A stretch of DNA of 52,600 nt from a bacterium BMS3Abin06 (GCA_002897895.1 BDSY01000021.1:1-52600); one strand, 5' to 3'; counted from the first letter of the stretch, positions 22,433 to 30,900 are shown. Made by a program: numbers and translations. Notes: generated by a model not told the origin, from the letters alone.

Positions 22433-24781
22433 ATGAAAATTTTAATAGTTGACGACAATGAAGATTCAAGGATGATTCTCAGGAAGACCCTTGAGCATAA
22501 CAGACACTCAGTCCAAGCCGCCCCTAACGGTGTAGAGGCTATAAAGATGGCAAAAAAATCCCCGCCTGACATGATAATTTCGGATATCCTGATGCCTGAA
22601 ATGGATGGTTTCAGACTTTGCCGTGAAGTCAAAAAGGATAAGGAGTTAAGAAAAATCCCCTTTATCTTCTATACGGCAACATATGTAGACCCGGAGGATG
22701 AAAGGTTAGCCATAAGTTTAGGGGCGTCCTGTTTTATCGTTAAGCCTGTTGAAACCGGCAAATTCCATACTATAATCAATGAGGTTATAAGTGAATACAA
22801 AGAAGCCGGTTTAGATATACCGGCAAGGCCGTTGGAAGAGGAGCATGAACTCTCAAAAATATATGAAAACAGCATAGTGAGAAAGCTTGACCAAAAGATA
22901 AAAGAACTGAAGTTGTACAAAGAAATCTTTATCAATGCAAACGATGCTCTTGCAATCATTAATCCTGAAGGTTTTTACATCAGGCAAAATTCCGCCCACA
23001 GGGCGCTCATCGGATACACGGATGAAGAGTTACAGGGAAAGACACCGGCAACCCACCTTGGAGAGGAGGTATTTTCAAACATAGCAAAGAAACTGTATGA
23101 ACAGGGTGTATACCGGGGAGAACTAATCAGTTATACAAAAGACAGGAAAGTGCTTTACATTGAACTTTCAGCATATAAAATAGCAAATGAAAAAGGCCGG
23201 GTTTCGTGTTATGTCTGGATAATACGCGATATCAGTGCGCGAAAGCGGTCAGAGAATGCCTTGCGTCTGTCAGAGGAAAAGTTCTCAAAGGCATTTCGCT
23301 CAAGTCCTATTTTAATCGCAATCTGCACCTTGAAGGAAGGCCGGTTTATAGATGTTAATGATGCCTTTTTAGAAGTGAGCGGTTACAGCCGGGAGGAGGT
23401 CATAGGGCAAACTTCATCAGGTCTCGGCTTGTGGACCGGGCCGGAAGAAAGGGCCAGAGTATTCGACATGCTGCGCAGCCGGGGAATCGTTAACAATCAG
23501 GAAGTCAAATTCCGCATAAAGTCGGGAAATATCCTTACCGTGCTCCTGTCCGCAGAAAAGATAGACATTGAAGGTGAAACGTCCATTATAGTAGTAGCGC
23601 AGGATATCTCGGAACGGAAAAAACTTGAAAACCAGCTCATTCACTCACAAAAGATGGAAGCAGTAGGGCAGCTTGCCGGGGGCATTGCCCATGATTTTAA
23701 CAATATCCTCTCGGCCATTATAAATTATGCATACCTGATAAAAATGAGGATAAAAGAAGAAGATCCATCAAGGGATAATATTGAACAGATTCTTGCATTG
23801 TCGGGCAAGGCTTCAGAGATAACACGGGGTCTTCTTACCTTCAGCAGAAAAAATTTCATTAACCCTATTCCGTTAAATCTCAATAATTCAGTTATGAACA
23901 TGGAAAAACTACTGACAAAATTCATTGGTGAAGATATACGGATTAATATAAAACTGACAGAGAACGCTCCGGTCATAATGGCAGACAGCGCCCAGATAGA
24001 GCAAATCATTATAAATCTTGCAACAAATGCGCGTGATGCAATGCCCGATGGCGGAATCCTGACCATTGAAACAGAAATTGTTGAATTAGACAGTAATTTT
24101 ATTAAGGCCCATAATTTTGGCAGTCCGGGCATGTATGCACTCCTGTCGGTTTCGGATACAGGCACGGGCATGGATGAGGAAACAAAGCAAAAGATATTTG
24201 AGCCTTTCTTTACAACCAAAGAAACAGGGAAGGGAACAGGACTCGGGCTTGCAATAATTTATGGAATAGTAAAGCAGCACAATGGCTATATAACCGTCTA
24301 TAGTGAAGCGGGGAAAGGGAGTACTTTTAAAATATATTTCCGGACAGTTACAGCAGTGGTTGAGAAAAAAAAGGAAGCAGAACTTCCCGATCTGTCGGGA
24401 GATAATGAAACTATTCTGCTGGCTGAAGATTCAGAAACCGTCAGGAAGTCAATAAAAAATATTCTCGAGGAGTTTAATTATAAAGCAATAGAGGCAGTGG
24501 ATGGAGATGATGCGGTGGAGAAATTCATAGAGCATAAGGATAAAATCAAGCTCCTCATTCTTGATGTCATAATGCCCGGGAAAAACGGCAAAGAAACACT
24601 TGAAGAGATAAGGGAAATAACCCCTGAAATAAAGGCGATTTTTACAAGCGGTTATACGGCTGAAATAATGGAGAAAAAGGGCCTTCTCAAGGAGGGCTTT
24701 AACTTTGTCGCAAAGCCTATCCTGCCCGATCTTTTCCTGAAAAAAATAAAGGATGTTTTTCATGGCGGGTTCAAAGATTAA
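22433..24781 (+). CDS. Hybrid histidine kinase: receiver-PAS-PAS-HisKA-HATPase-receiver
   Basis: 782 residues from ATG 22433, chosen because it aligns with the start of its paralogue at 17504; an in-frame TTG lies at 22406. Domains: receiver (SDILMPEMDG), two PAS domains (about 160-280 and 285-400), HisKA with GGIAHDFNNILSAI, HATPase with NLATNARDAMPDGG, DTGTGMDEE and GTGLGLAI, and a C-terminal receiver with LLILDVIMPGKNGK. There is no membrane helix, so it is a cytoplasmic phosphorelay hub. The HisKA sequence is of the HDFNN subclass common in Deltaproteobacteria and Nitrospirota. Confidence 0.9.
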   Translation: MKILIVDDNEDSRMILRKTLEHNRHSVQAAPNGVEAIKMAKKSPPDMIISDILMPEMDGFRLCREVKKDKELRKIPFIFYTATYVDPEDERLAISLGASCFIVKPVETGKFHTIINEVISEYKEAGLDIPARPLEEEHELSKIYENSIVRKLDQKIKELKLYKEIFINANDALAIINPEGFYIRQNSAHRALIGYTDEELQGKTPATHLGEEVFSNIAKKLYEQGVYRGELISYTKDRKVLYIELSAYKIANEKGRVSCYVWIIRDISARKRSENALRLSEEKFSKAFRSSPILIAICTLKEGRFIDVNDAFLEVSGYSREEVIGQTSSGLGLWTGPEERARVFDMLRSRGIVNNQEVKFRIKSGNILTVLLSAEKIDIEGETSIIVVAQDISERKKLENQLIHSQKMEAVGQLAGGIAHDFNNILSAIINYAYLIKMRIKEEDPSRDNIEQILALSGKASEITRGLLTFSRKNFINPIPLNLNNSVMNMEKLLTKFIGEDIRINIKLTENAPVIMADSAQIEQIIINLATNARDAMPDGGILTIETEIVELDSNFIKAHNFGSPGMYALLSVSDTGTGMDEETKQKIFEPFFTTKETGKGTGLGLAIIYGIVKQHNGYITVYSEAGKGSTFKIYFRTVTAVVEKKKEAELPDLSGDNETILLAEDSETVRKSIKNILEEFNYKAIEAVDGDDAVEKFIEHKDKIKLLILDVIMPGKNGKETLEEIREITPEIKAIFTSGYTAEIMEKKGLLKEGFNFVAKPILPDLFLKKIKDVFHGGFKD

Positions 24782-24820
24782 CAGAAAAGTCCCAGAGCTT
24801 TTTTAAAAGCTCTTTCTGTG
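24782..24820 (+). terminator. Probable intrinsic terminator
   Basis: AGAGCTTTT (24794-24802) pairs with AAAAGCTCT (24805-24813), with an outer CAGAAA/TTTCTG stem (24782-24819). It lies directly after the hybrid kinase gene. There is only a short T-run, so efficiency is uncertain. Confidence 0.5.
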
Positions 24821-24860
24821 GTAAAATTGCCGAAATGCTTTTTGATAAAGGGAGGCTTTT

Positions 24861-25430
24861 ATGAATGAGATATTAAAGGCAATAAAAGAAAGAAGGTCTG
24901 TAAGGGCTTACAAGCCGGAAAAAGTGCCCAAGGAAATTATCGCTGCAATAATAGAAGCAGGCAACAACGCCCCTTCAGGGATGAACAGCCAGCCCTGGCG
25001 TTTCGTTGTAGTCGAGGATGAGGAGCTTCATGAAAAGATGCTTGAGGCTGCAGTGCCGAACGCAAAGAGAGTGCTCGAACCCCTTAAAACCTCAAACCCC
25101 GAGCGCTATCAATTAATAATGAAAAGGTACGAAGAACTGAAAGACCCCATTTATTATTCTGCTCCGGCAATTGTTTTTGTTATCGAAAACGGGCCGTATG
25201 CTGATTTGTCCTGTCCTCTTGCATGTGAAAACATGATGCTTGCCGCCCATTCACTGGGCCTCGGAAGCTGCTGGGTTGCATTCGGTTCATTTGTCACTGA
25301 TAATGAAGAAATCAAAAAGGCGCTGGATCTAAAAGATGATGAAAAAATCTTCGGCCCCATTATCATCGGATACCCGGAGGGTGTTACTGAACCGCCGGAG
25401 AAAAAGCCGCCGGAGATTAAATGGCTTTAA
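24861..25430 (+). CDS. Nitroreductase-family flavoprotein
   Basis: 189 residues, full length for the FMN-binding nitroreductase fold. ERRSVRAY near the N-terminus and NNAPSGMNSQPWRFVVV are the FMN-phosphate and core signatures; the C-terminal half has the family's LGLGSCWVAFGSF helix and IIGYPEG. The enzyme would use NAD(P)H to reduce a nitro compound, quinone or similar; the physiological substrate cannot be inferred. A strong GGGAGG ribosome site lies upstream. The stop codon overlaps that of the convergent M28 peptidase. Confidence 0.88.
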   Translation: MNEILKAIKERRSVRAYKPEKVPKEIIAAIIEAGNNAPSGMNSQPWRFVVVEDEELHEKMLEAAVPNAKRVLEPLKTSNPERYQLIMKRYEELKDPIYYSAPAIVFVIENGPYADLSCPLACENMMLAAHSLGLGSCWVAFGSFVTDNEEIKKALDLKDDEKIFGPIIIGYPEGVTEPPEKKPPEIKWL

Positions 25431-26299
25431 TTTCCCGTCAATTCTTCTATTGACGATTTAAGGCCAAGCACTACCTCTGCCATACGGTCGTAGTCAAGGA
25501 TTTCAGGGATGTCTCCTGGTCCGTGATACTGGGGATTTCTGTAAAAGGCGGTATCAGTCACCATCAGGGCATTATAGCCGAATTTCCAGAAAGACCTGTG
25601 GTCCGAAAAATCCACTCCCGGGACGATAAAGAGAGTTGAGAGAGACTCCACCCGCAAATCCGTACCACTTTTAAATGCTTTCTTTACACGGTTTAAAAAG
25701 CCTCTTGACTGAATATTGCTTACAAGGGTGATAAAGTTCCCCCTGTCCGGATAAAACCACCTCATAAAAGGCAGCGGGAAAAACTGGCTGCCGGGCTCGT
25801 CCGTAAAATACCCTATCATTTCGAGACAGATCATGCCTTCAATGTCCCTGCCGGCCTGCTTCAGACGTCCGGCATATACATAACTCCCCATATGTTTACT
25901 CCGGAATAAGGGGGGCTCCTCAAGGGCAAAAGCAACAAAGTGGACCGTCTTATCCAGAGGCGTATCTGCAAGCATCCTTGCCAGCTCAAGCAGCCCTGCA
26001 ACCGCGCTTGCATTATCGTCCGCCCCCGGGGTCCCGGTAACAGTATCATAGTGAGCGCCTATTACAAGTATTTTTTCCGGCGTCTGAATTCCTTTTTTCT
26101 CTACAAATATATTTTTATAAATTCTTCCCTTGTAATCATGGGGCTGATCAAAAACAGTATAGCCGTAGTTCCTTAATTCGGCAGTAATGTAATCAACAGT
26201 TCTATTCAGTTCGTTTATTTGAAGATAGCCCCTTGACCCTATATCACGGGCAAGGACATTGACGGTTTTTTTCAGATTGTTTTGTATATCCATTTTCAT
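25427..26299 (-). CDS. M28-family zinc aminopeptidase
   Basis: 290 residues. The first zinc ligands are in IGAHYDTVTGTPGADDNASA, the general-base Glu region in FALEEPP, and later ligands in CLEMIGY and the C-terminal DTAFYRNPQYHGPGD. There is no signal peptide, so it is probably cytoplasmic, and there is no accessory domain. Its stop overlaps the nitroreductase stop on the other strand by 4 bp, which leaves no room for a terminator between the two. Confidence 0.88.
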   Translation of the reverse strand: MKMDIQNNLKKTVNVLARDIGSRGYLQINELNRTVDYITAELRNYGYTVFDQPHDYKGRIYKNIFVEKKGIQTPEKILVIGAHYDTVTGTPGADDNASAVAGLLELARMLADTPLDKTVHFVAFALEEPPLFRSKHMGSYVYAGRLKQAGRDIEGMICLEMIGYFTDEPGSQFFPLPFMRWFYPDRGNFITLVSNIQSRGFLNRVKKAFKSGTDLRVESLSTLFIVPGVDFSDHRSFWKFGYNALMVTDTAFYRNPQYHGPGDIPEILDYDRMAEVVLGLKSSIEELTGN

Positions 26300-26386
26300 A
26301 CGGAAAGTGCGTTGTCTTTATTTATTGTTAACATAATTTTCAAACCGAACAGTATTGGGCCTGACCCCTTGTTTGTCCACGTGCGT

Positions 26387-26791
26387 TTATTTACGCGCAG
26401 GTACTGAAACATCTTGCAGCAATTCCGAAATCTCTTTTAATATTTCTTTAAACAAGGGTCTTCCGGCACAGACTAATTCTTTTGAAGTATGTTTATGCTC
26501 AGGATAGGTAGAGAGATTTCTGGCTTTGGGGTCAAGAGCATTGTCATACCGAAAGATAAGGGATTTATCTTTTGCTGAATAGTGGTAAGCATACTTAAGG
26601 AAGGAAACGCTTTCTGATTTAATGATTATAAATTCCTTGAAATTGAGGTTTGAACCATTAATAAAAGTAATGGAACCTGTTATGTATGCAGCGCTGGGAT
26701 GGCGTTCTTCAAACGAAAAGTTTTGTGACTCTATAAAAGAACTTTCTGCAATTACTGCAAGAAGCTTGTTCAAGTAGTCCTTTATTTGCAT
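26387..26791 (-). CDS. TumE-like (DUF6516-type) protein, probable toxin
   Basis: 134 residues. The pattern GSITFINGSNLNFKEF, KYAYHYS, LIFRYDNA and PEHKH matches the TumE/DUF6516 group, in which a conserved RYDNA...H core is typical of small toxins of type II modules. It overlaps the preceding coiled-coil gene by 10 bp in the same operon. This would be the intact neighbour of the broken TumE-like gene 800 bp away. Toxin activity is inferred from family and context. Confidence 0.68.
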   Translation of the reverse strand: MQIKDYLNKLLAVIAESSFIESQNFSFEERHPSAAYITGSITFINGSNLNFKEFIIIKSESVSFLKYAYHYSAKDKSLIFRYDNALDPKARNLSTYPEHKHTSKELVCAGRPLFKEILKEISELLQDVSVPARK

Positions 26792-27072
26792 ATCTCAACG
26801 GATTCAAGTTCCTTCAGTTCAGACTCAAGATGTTTCATAAGTTCAATCTCGCCTTCGAGTTCTATAAGCCGAAGTTCGTTAGACTCTGTGTGCTCGATGT
26901 CGCCCTTCATGAGTTTATCAATATCAACACCAAGAACTTTCGATAGCCTGCCGATCTTCTCCTTTGCTATCCTGAGTGACTCCGTGATTATGCGTTTTTC
27001 CCTGTCTATCGCACTCCTTAACAGGGGGATAGCATCATCAGGAGAATTGCTCTTCAAAGATATTGTTTGCAT
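26782..27072 (-). CDS. Small coiled-coil protein, probable antitoxin partner
   Basis: 96 residues, almost wholly helical and charged, with heptad-like segments (LRIAKEKIGRLSKVLGVD and LRLIELEGEIELMKHLESEL). I recognise no named family. The start follows AAGGAGGCG, a strong ribosome site. Position directly upstream of, and overlapping, the TumE-like gene suggests it is the antitoxin. It could instead be an unrelated structural protein. Confidence 0.6.
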   Translation of the reverse strand: MQTISLKSNSPDDAIPLLRSAIDREKRIITESLRIAKEKIGRLSKVLGVDIDKLMKGDIEHTESNELRLIELEGEIELMKHLESELKELESVEICK

Positions 27073-27181
27073 GGGGAGCGCCTCCTTTTTAAAGGTATTT
27101 TACCACAAAAAAAGATTCATGATACTTTATCCGTTAACCTCTTCAATCCTGCACTTATTTCATTTTCGATGTTTCACTAAA

Positions 27182-27210
27182 TAAAAACGGTTTTAATACT
27201 CTAAACCGTT
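27182..27210 (-). terminator. Intrinsic terminator of the TumE/antitoxin operon
   Basis: On the minus strand AACGGTTT (27210-27203) and AAACCGTT (27193-27186) form an 8-bp stem followed directly by TTTAT. The 5' arm overlaps the antitoxin stop codon at 27201-27203. Confidence 0.65.
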
Positions 27211-27566
27211 ATTTCCAAATTGATCCTGTCATATTTGACAACAGGAGCCGATTTTCTCTTTCCTTCCTCTATGATTATAAATCCTATACGCTCAAGATGT
27301 TTAACATCATCAGCAACATTCTTGATATCTCTTTTAGCAAACCTCGCAAGCTCATTGATGGAAGACGGCTTTCTTGTTTTGATGATATGCAGGAGTTCAA
27401 GCCTTTTTGGTGTCAGTGCTTTTCTGAATGCCTCTATGCCGGTAAAATAAATCCCCGTCTCTTTCTTTACCTTCTCCCCGCGCTCTATAGCCTCTGCTGT
27501 TGCTGCAAAATCATCAAGGGCTGTCTTTATATCTTTGATGCCTATCTTTATTTTTTTAACCTTCAT
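27201..27566 (-). CDS. Winged-helix antitoxin of a TumE-type module (COG4190-like)
   Basis: 121 residues. The C-terminal half is a MarR/ArsR-like winged helix: PKRLELLHIIKTRKPSSINELA, then KRDIKNVADDVKHLERIGF. Proteins of this form sit immediately after TumE-family toxin genes and act as antitoxin and autorepressor. Here the ATG overlaps the ancestral toxin stop (ATGA), so translation was coupled. The antitoxin frame is intact while its toxin is frameshifted. Confidence 0.82.
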   Translation of the reverse strand: MKVKKIKIGIKDIKTALDDFAATAEAIERGEKVKKETGIYFTGIEAFRKALTPKRLELLHIIKTRKPSSINELARFAKRDIKNVADDVKHLERIGFIIIEEGKRKSAPVVKYDRINLEITV

Positions 27567-27858
27567 AGAGTGCCTCCCTTAAACTTTTCAATGTCTCTGT
27601 AAAAGTCATTTGCTAATTTTTTGAGACTTGTAAACCGGTCCGGTAATGTTCTATCGTCTCTCTTATATGCCTATGATCTCCTTTACGTTCTGCATTGTTG
27701 TAACCGACAACACGTTTCCCGTCAACCACATAAACCAATGAGTGTTTATAGCCATGCGGCTTGTCCTTAGTCGGCTTTGGCAATTGCCACATCTTGATTC
27801 CAATTGTATTCCCCAGTTCATCTATTACCTTTATCTGTCTAACCAATGAAGCTCTCAT
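27563..27858 (-). pseudogene. TumE-family toxin gene, frameshifted by a 5-bp tandem duplication
   Basis: The frame runs from ATG 27858 through HSLVYVVDGKRVVGYNNAERKGDHRHIRE, a TumE core, to HYR, then goes out of frame and stops at 27613. The expected tail RFTSLKKLANDFYRDIEKF is present in another frame and ends at 27563-27565, overlapping the antitoxin ATG. At the switch point CCGGT is duplicated (27635-27639 and 27640-27644 on the + strand). Removing one copy restores a single 96-residue frame. The truncated 81-residue product probably lacks activity. Confidence 0.82.
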
Positions 27859-28100
27859 TTATTGGTATACTATACCGTGTTTACGGTTATATCAATATAA
27901 ATAAACTCCTCTTGAAAGCATCTCTTTTTCCTTGACGATTAATATAGAAATAATTGATGACTCATCCTGATTACAATAAATGCCCCGAAGGACCTGCAAT
28001 ATCCGGTACAGGACGAAATAAAAGCGGCCTGATAGATGAGGGGTGGGTCCGGGATAAAGCTCTGGAGCTATCTCAAAAGAAACAATAATTATGAAAAGAA

Positions 28101-28132
28101 ACACACCCCTTAATCCCCTCTTGATAGAGGGG
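28101..28132. repeat. C4TCT-type palindromic repeat, third copy
   Basis: ACACACCCCTTAAT precedes CCCCTCTTGATAGAGGGG. Its inverse matches the unit beginning at 2587 apart from a two-base loop expansion. Confidence 0.65.
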
Positions 28133-28488
28133 AAAGTCTTCGTCGTCCTTAAAGAGATTCACAATGAATCCAGGCGCAATTGAAACCGCATCTGCTTCAG
28201 CAGTGTATCTCCGTAAGTCTTATATCAGCTTTCTCGAGACGTAAAGGTATAAGGGCCGGTCCGTTTTCCATCTACTTCGTGGTAGAAGTATTTATGATCT
28301 TCCGCTTCAATGAAAAACATGCTTTATTTATCATGTTACGAGGGAAAATTATATGCATTAAAAGGGGGGGAGGAGAAGGCACATGAAGGGTGCTTACCGT
28401 AAAACGGGGAAAGGTCTCCATTGCTCTTGTTAGCGCCGAAAAAAATCCGGGATAAAAGGGTTATGATTGCAGAAAATATGCAGCTCGT

Positions 28489-28545
28489 AGCCGGTAGTTT
28501 AAGGTAAGAGCTAAAAGGGTTGCCCTGTCCTACTGACTACCGGCT
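28489..28545. repeat. 57-bp inverted-repeat element
   Basis: AGCCGGTAGT at 28489-28498 and its exact inverse ACTACCGGCT at 28536-28545 enclose 37 bases. It is a small foldable unit just after hsp20 (read on the minus strand). It could serve as a terminator but lacks a T-run. Confidence 0.45.
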
Positions 28546-28564
28546 GCTGTCCTCTGATTTAGAG

Positions 28565-29062
28565 TTATTCTATTTTTATCTTTTGTTCTTTTTTCTTTGC
28601 CGCCGCTGTTTTTGGAATCTTCACTTCAAGCACGCCGTTTTTAAAAGACGCCTTTGCCTTGCCTGTCTCTACTTCTGCCGGCAGTGCGAATGAGCGTTTG
28701 AATGAACCGCAAGAACGCTCAAGACGGTAATAATTTTTCCTTTCTACCTTCTCCTCTTTCTTTTTTTCTCCTGAGATAGTTATCGTGTCTTCAGTCAGAT
28801 CAACCTCGATATCTTCTTTCGACATACCGGGGAGATCGGATTTTACTACGATATTGTCTCCCTCTTCAAAAATATCAACTGAAGGAGCAGGCTCAATTTC
28901 TTCAAACATCCTTGGCATGCCCGGCCAGAAGGGGCGGCTGAGCGGTCTTCTGATAAAATCCTCAAACATCTCTTCCATCCGGTCAAAAGGCGAAAGCCAT
29001 CCTGCCGGACGATAGGGTTCAAGACCCCCTTTTTTACTTTTTTTGGCTTTTTCTGCTGCCAT
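28565..29062 (-). CDS. Small heat-shock protein, Hsp20/alpha-crystallin family
   Basis: 165 residues. An N-terminal region rich in Pro and aromatic residues (PFDRMEEMFEDFIRRPL) leads into the alpha-crystallin domain (about 58-150): VKSDLPGMSKEDIEV, the YYRLERSCGSFKRSFALP segment, and the A-x-x-x-G-V-L motif in ASFKNGVLEV. A basic tail follows. As an ATP-independent holdase it would bind unfolding proteins. A strong promoter lies upstream; no CIRCE or ROSE-like element is apparent. Confidence 0.95.
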   Translation of the reverse strand: MAAEKAKKSKKGGLEPYRPAGWLSPFDRMEEMFEDFIRRPLSRPFWPGMPRMFEEIEPAPSVDIFEEGDNIVVKSDLPGMSKEDIEVDLTEDTITISGEKKKEEKVERKNYYRLERSCGSFKRSFALPAEVETGKAKASFKNGVLEVKIPKTAAAKKKEQKIKIE

Positions 29063-29134
29063 GGTAATAACCTCCTTTCTTTGGCGGTATATTTAAACCG
29101 CTTTTGATATGGTTAATTACTTTTTAATAATTTC

Positions 29135-29163
29135 TATATATCAAAGATTCTCCTGCTTGTCAA
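29135..29163 (-). promoter_or_regulatory. Promoter of hsp20
   Basis: On the minus strand TTGACA (29163-29158) and TATATA (29140-29135) lie 17 bp apart. Transcription would begin near 29128, about 66 bases before the ATG, and the ribosome site AGGAGG lies just upstream of the start. Confidence 0.65.
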
Positions 29164-29265
29164 TAGAAAGCTAACTGCTTTAAAATTAATAAAATTATCA
29201 GCGCTCAGAGACTCAAAGCCATACACATGCAAATTTTAATCAACAATAGTTAATACTGTCATAAA

Positions 29266-29295
29266 TTGACCGTTTAAGTGTTTAATCTTTATAGT
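29266..29295 (+). promoter_or_regulatory. Promoter of the rsmD operon
   Basis: TTGACC (29266-29271) and TATAGT (29290-29295) are separated by 18 bp. The expected start near 29302 leaves only about five bases before the rsmD ATG at 29307, so the transcript would be nearly leaderless. Confidence 0.5.
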
Positions 29296-29306
29296 ATCTA
29301 TGTCTT

Positions 29307-29825
29307 ATGAAAACGTTCAAAAAACAGAAAACCTTAAGACCTACAACCGGCAAAGTCAGGGAAGCCCTTTTCGACATCCTGCGGGGTAAAATTGAAAACA
29401 CACGTTTTCTCGACCTTTATGCAGGCACGGGCGCTGTTGGAATTGATGCACTGAATGAAGGAGCCGCAGAAGTTGTATTTGTTGAAGAGAGTAAAGGGAA
29501 CGCTAAAAAGATAAGTGAATTTATGGGAGAAAAACGTCTTTCTGAAAAAACCGCTGTTATTACAAAAAAAGTCTTATCATTTATTGACCGGGCAGAACTA
29601 AACAGGTTCAGCTTTGATATAATATTCCTCGATCCGCCCTATCACACGGATGAAATAATGCATGTACTGTCTGCCATTGAGAAGTCTCCTCTCTTAAAAC
29701 AAAAGGGGATTGTCATAGCAGAACATTTTGCAAAGAAAAAGCTGCCTGAGAAGTTTGACGGATTGCAGAAGGTGAAAGAATACAACTACGGGGATACGGT
29801 GCTCAGTTTTTATGAAAAAAGATGA
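29307..29825 (+). CDS. rsmD: 16S rRNA (guanine966-N2)-methyltransferase
   Basis: 172 residues. RPTTGKVREALFDIL, the SAM-binding LDLYAGTGAVGIDAL and the catalytic DPPY (in IIFLDPPYHT) are all present. It methylates G966 of 16S rRNA. The N-terminus is about ten residues shorter than typical RsmD, lacking the usual start before RPTT. There is no ribosome site, which fits the very short leader predicted. coaD follows 30 bases later, a widespread pairing. Confidence 0.92.
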   Translation: MKTFKKQKTLRPTTGKVREALFDILRGKIENTRFLDLYAGTGAVGIDALNEGAAEVVFVEESKGNAKKISEFMGEKRLSEKTAVITKKVLSFIDRAELNRFSFDIIFLDPPYHTDEIMHVLSAIEKSPLLKQKGIVIAEHFAKKKLPEKFDGLQKVKEYNYGDTVLSFYEKR

Positions 29826-29855
29826 TTACACAGATAAAACAGCAAGGAGCTGATA

Positions 29856-30341
29856 ATGAATAAAATCGCAATATATCCGGGCACGTTCGACCCTGTTACA
29901 AACGGGCACATTGACCTGGTTCAGAGAACGCTGAAAATATTTGATGAAGTTATAGTTGCCGTTGCTGTAAGCCAGAAAAAAAAACCTTTATTTACAGTCG
30001 AAGAAAGAATTTCGTTAATAGATGAATCGATCAGGGAGCTTAAAGGAGCAAAATCAGGAATCTTCAGCAGCCTTTTGGTTGATTATGCAAACAGCGTAAA
30101 GAGTATTGCCATTATTCGCGGTCTCAGGGTGGTCTCTGATTTTGAATATGAATTCCAGATGGCGCTTATGAACAGACGCCTTGATGCAAATATTGAAACA
30201 GTCTTTATGATGCCGAGTGAGGAGCATACTTTTCTTTCATCAACTTTAGTAAAGGAAGTCGCATCATTCGGTGGGGCTGTCAATGGACTGGTCCCGGAGG
30301 TTGTTGATAAAGCGCTGAGGGAAAAATTCAGGAAAAAATAA
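29856..30341 (+). CDS. coaD: Phosphopantetheine adenylyltransferase
   Basis: 161 residues, the standard length. IYPGTFDPVTNGHIDL carries the nucleotidyltransferase T/HxGH motif; the RGLRVVSDFEYEFQMALMNR block and SSTLVKEVA near the C-terminus are diagnostic. It makes dephospho-CoA, the penultimate step of CoA synthesis. A good AGGAG ribosome site precedes it. It continues in one operon with the two NAD-salvage genes. Confidence 0.96.
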   Translation: MNKIAIYPGTFDPVTNGHIDLVQRTLKIFDEVIVAVAVSQKKKPLFTVEERISLIDESIRELKGAKSGIFSSLLVDYANSVKSIAIIRGLRVVSDFEYEFQMALMNRRLDANIETVFMMPSEEHTFLSSTLVKEVASFGGAVNGLVPEVVDKALREKFRKK

Positions 30342-30361
30342 AATAAGAGGGGGAGACAAAC

Positions 30362-30886
30362 ATGTCCGGAGAAGAGCTTCTCATAATAGATATGTTAAAT
30401 GATTTTGTGCTTGAAGGGGCGCCTCTTGAAGTGCCTGATACAAGGAAAGTAATCCCGGTCATAAAAAAAGAAATTGAAGATACAAAAACCAGAGGCAATC
30501 CTGTCATCTATATTTGCGATGCTCATGATAAGGACGATAAAGAATTCAGCAAATTCGGCTGGCCTGTACATGCAGTCGATGGAACAAGAGGGGCAGAGGT
30601 GGCAGATGAGATCAAGCCTGACAAAGACGATATTGTTATAAAGAAGACAACGTATTCCGGTTTCTACAACACAAAGCTCGAAGAAACCCTGAAGGGGCTT
30701 GGAGCAGCCGGCGTCAGACTCACGGGATGTGTGACACACATATGTATATTGTTCACGGCTTCTGATGCAGTACTGAGGGATTATAGAGTTACAGTAGTTG
30801 AAAACGGAGTAGCCGGATTGGAAAGAGAAGATCATGAAGCAGCAATCAGGATAATGAAAAATGTCCTGGGAGCTAATATTATTTAG
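30362..30886 (+). CDS. pncA: Nicotinamidase-type cysteine hydrolase
   Basis: 174 residues of the isochorismatase-like hydrolase fold with catalytic triad candidates Asp10 (LLIIDMLNDF), a Lys near 94-95 (IVIKKTTYSGF) and Cys123 (LTGCVTHIC). The metal-site region is ICDAHDKDDKEF with H70 (PVHAVDG). The family alone does not fix the substrate. A nicotinate phosphoribosyltransferase starts 14 bases downstream, which argues strongly for nicotinamide deamination. Confidence 0.82.
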   Translation: MSGEELLIIDMLNDFVLEGAPLEVPDTRKVIPVIKKEIEDTKTRGNPVIYICDAHDKDDKEFSKFGWPVHAVDGTRGAEVADEIKPDKDDIVIKKTTYSGFYNTKLEETLKGLGAAGVRLTGCVTHICILFTASDAVLRDYRVTVVENGVAGLEREDHEAAIRIMKNVLGANII

Positions 30887-30900
30887 AGTCCGGAGGAATC

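Larger units (their letters stand above)
27859..28564. other. 706-bp intergenic region with palindromic repeats, no convincing gene
   Basis: It contains a repeat of the ACACACCCC-TTAAT-CCCCTCTTGATAGAGGGG type (28101-28132), related to the palindromes at 2587 and 2671, and an inverted repeat AGCCGGTAGT/ACTACCGGCT (28489-28498, 28536-28545). A 42-codon + strand frame at 27957-28085 and two longer frames show no family resemblance or ribosome site; I do not call them. The region looks like accumulated repeat debris between the broken toxin gene and hsp20. Confidence 0.5.

Noticed and set aside
27892-28386. Reading frames in the gap between the TumE-like gene and hsp20 (minus 27892-28104, plus 27957-28085, plus 28180-28386)
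   Set aside because: No ribosome site, no recognisable domain, low-complexity or repeat-derived sequence.
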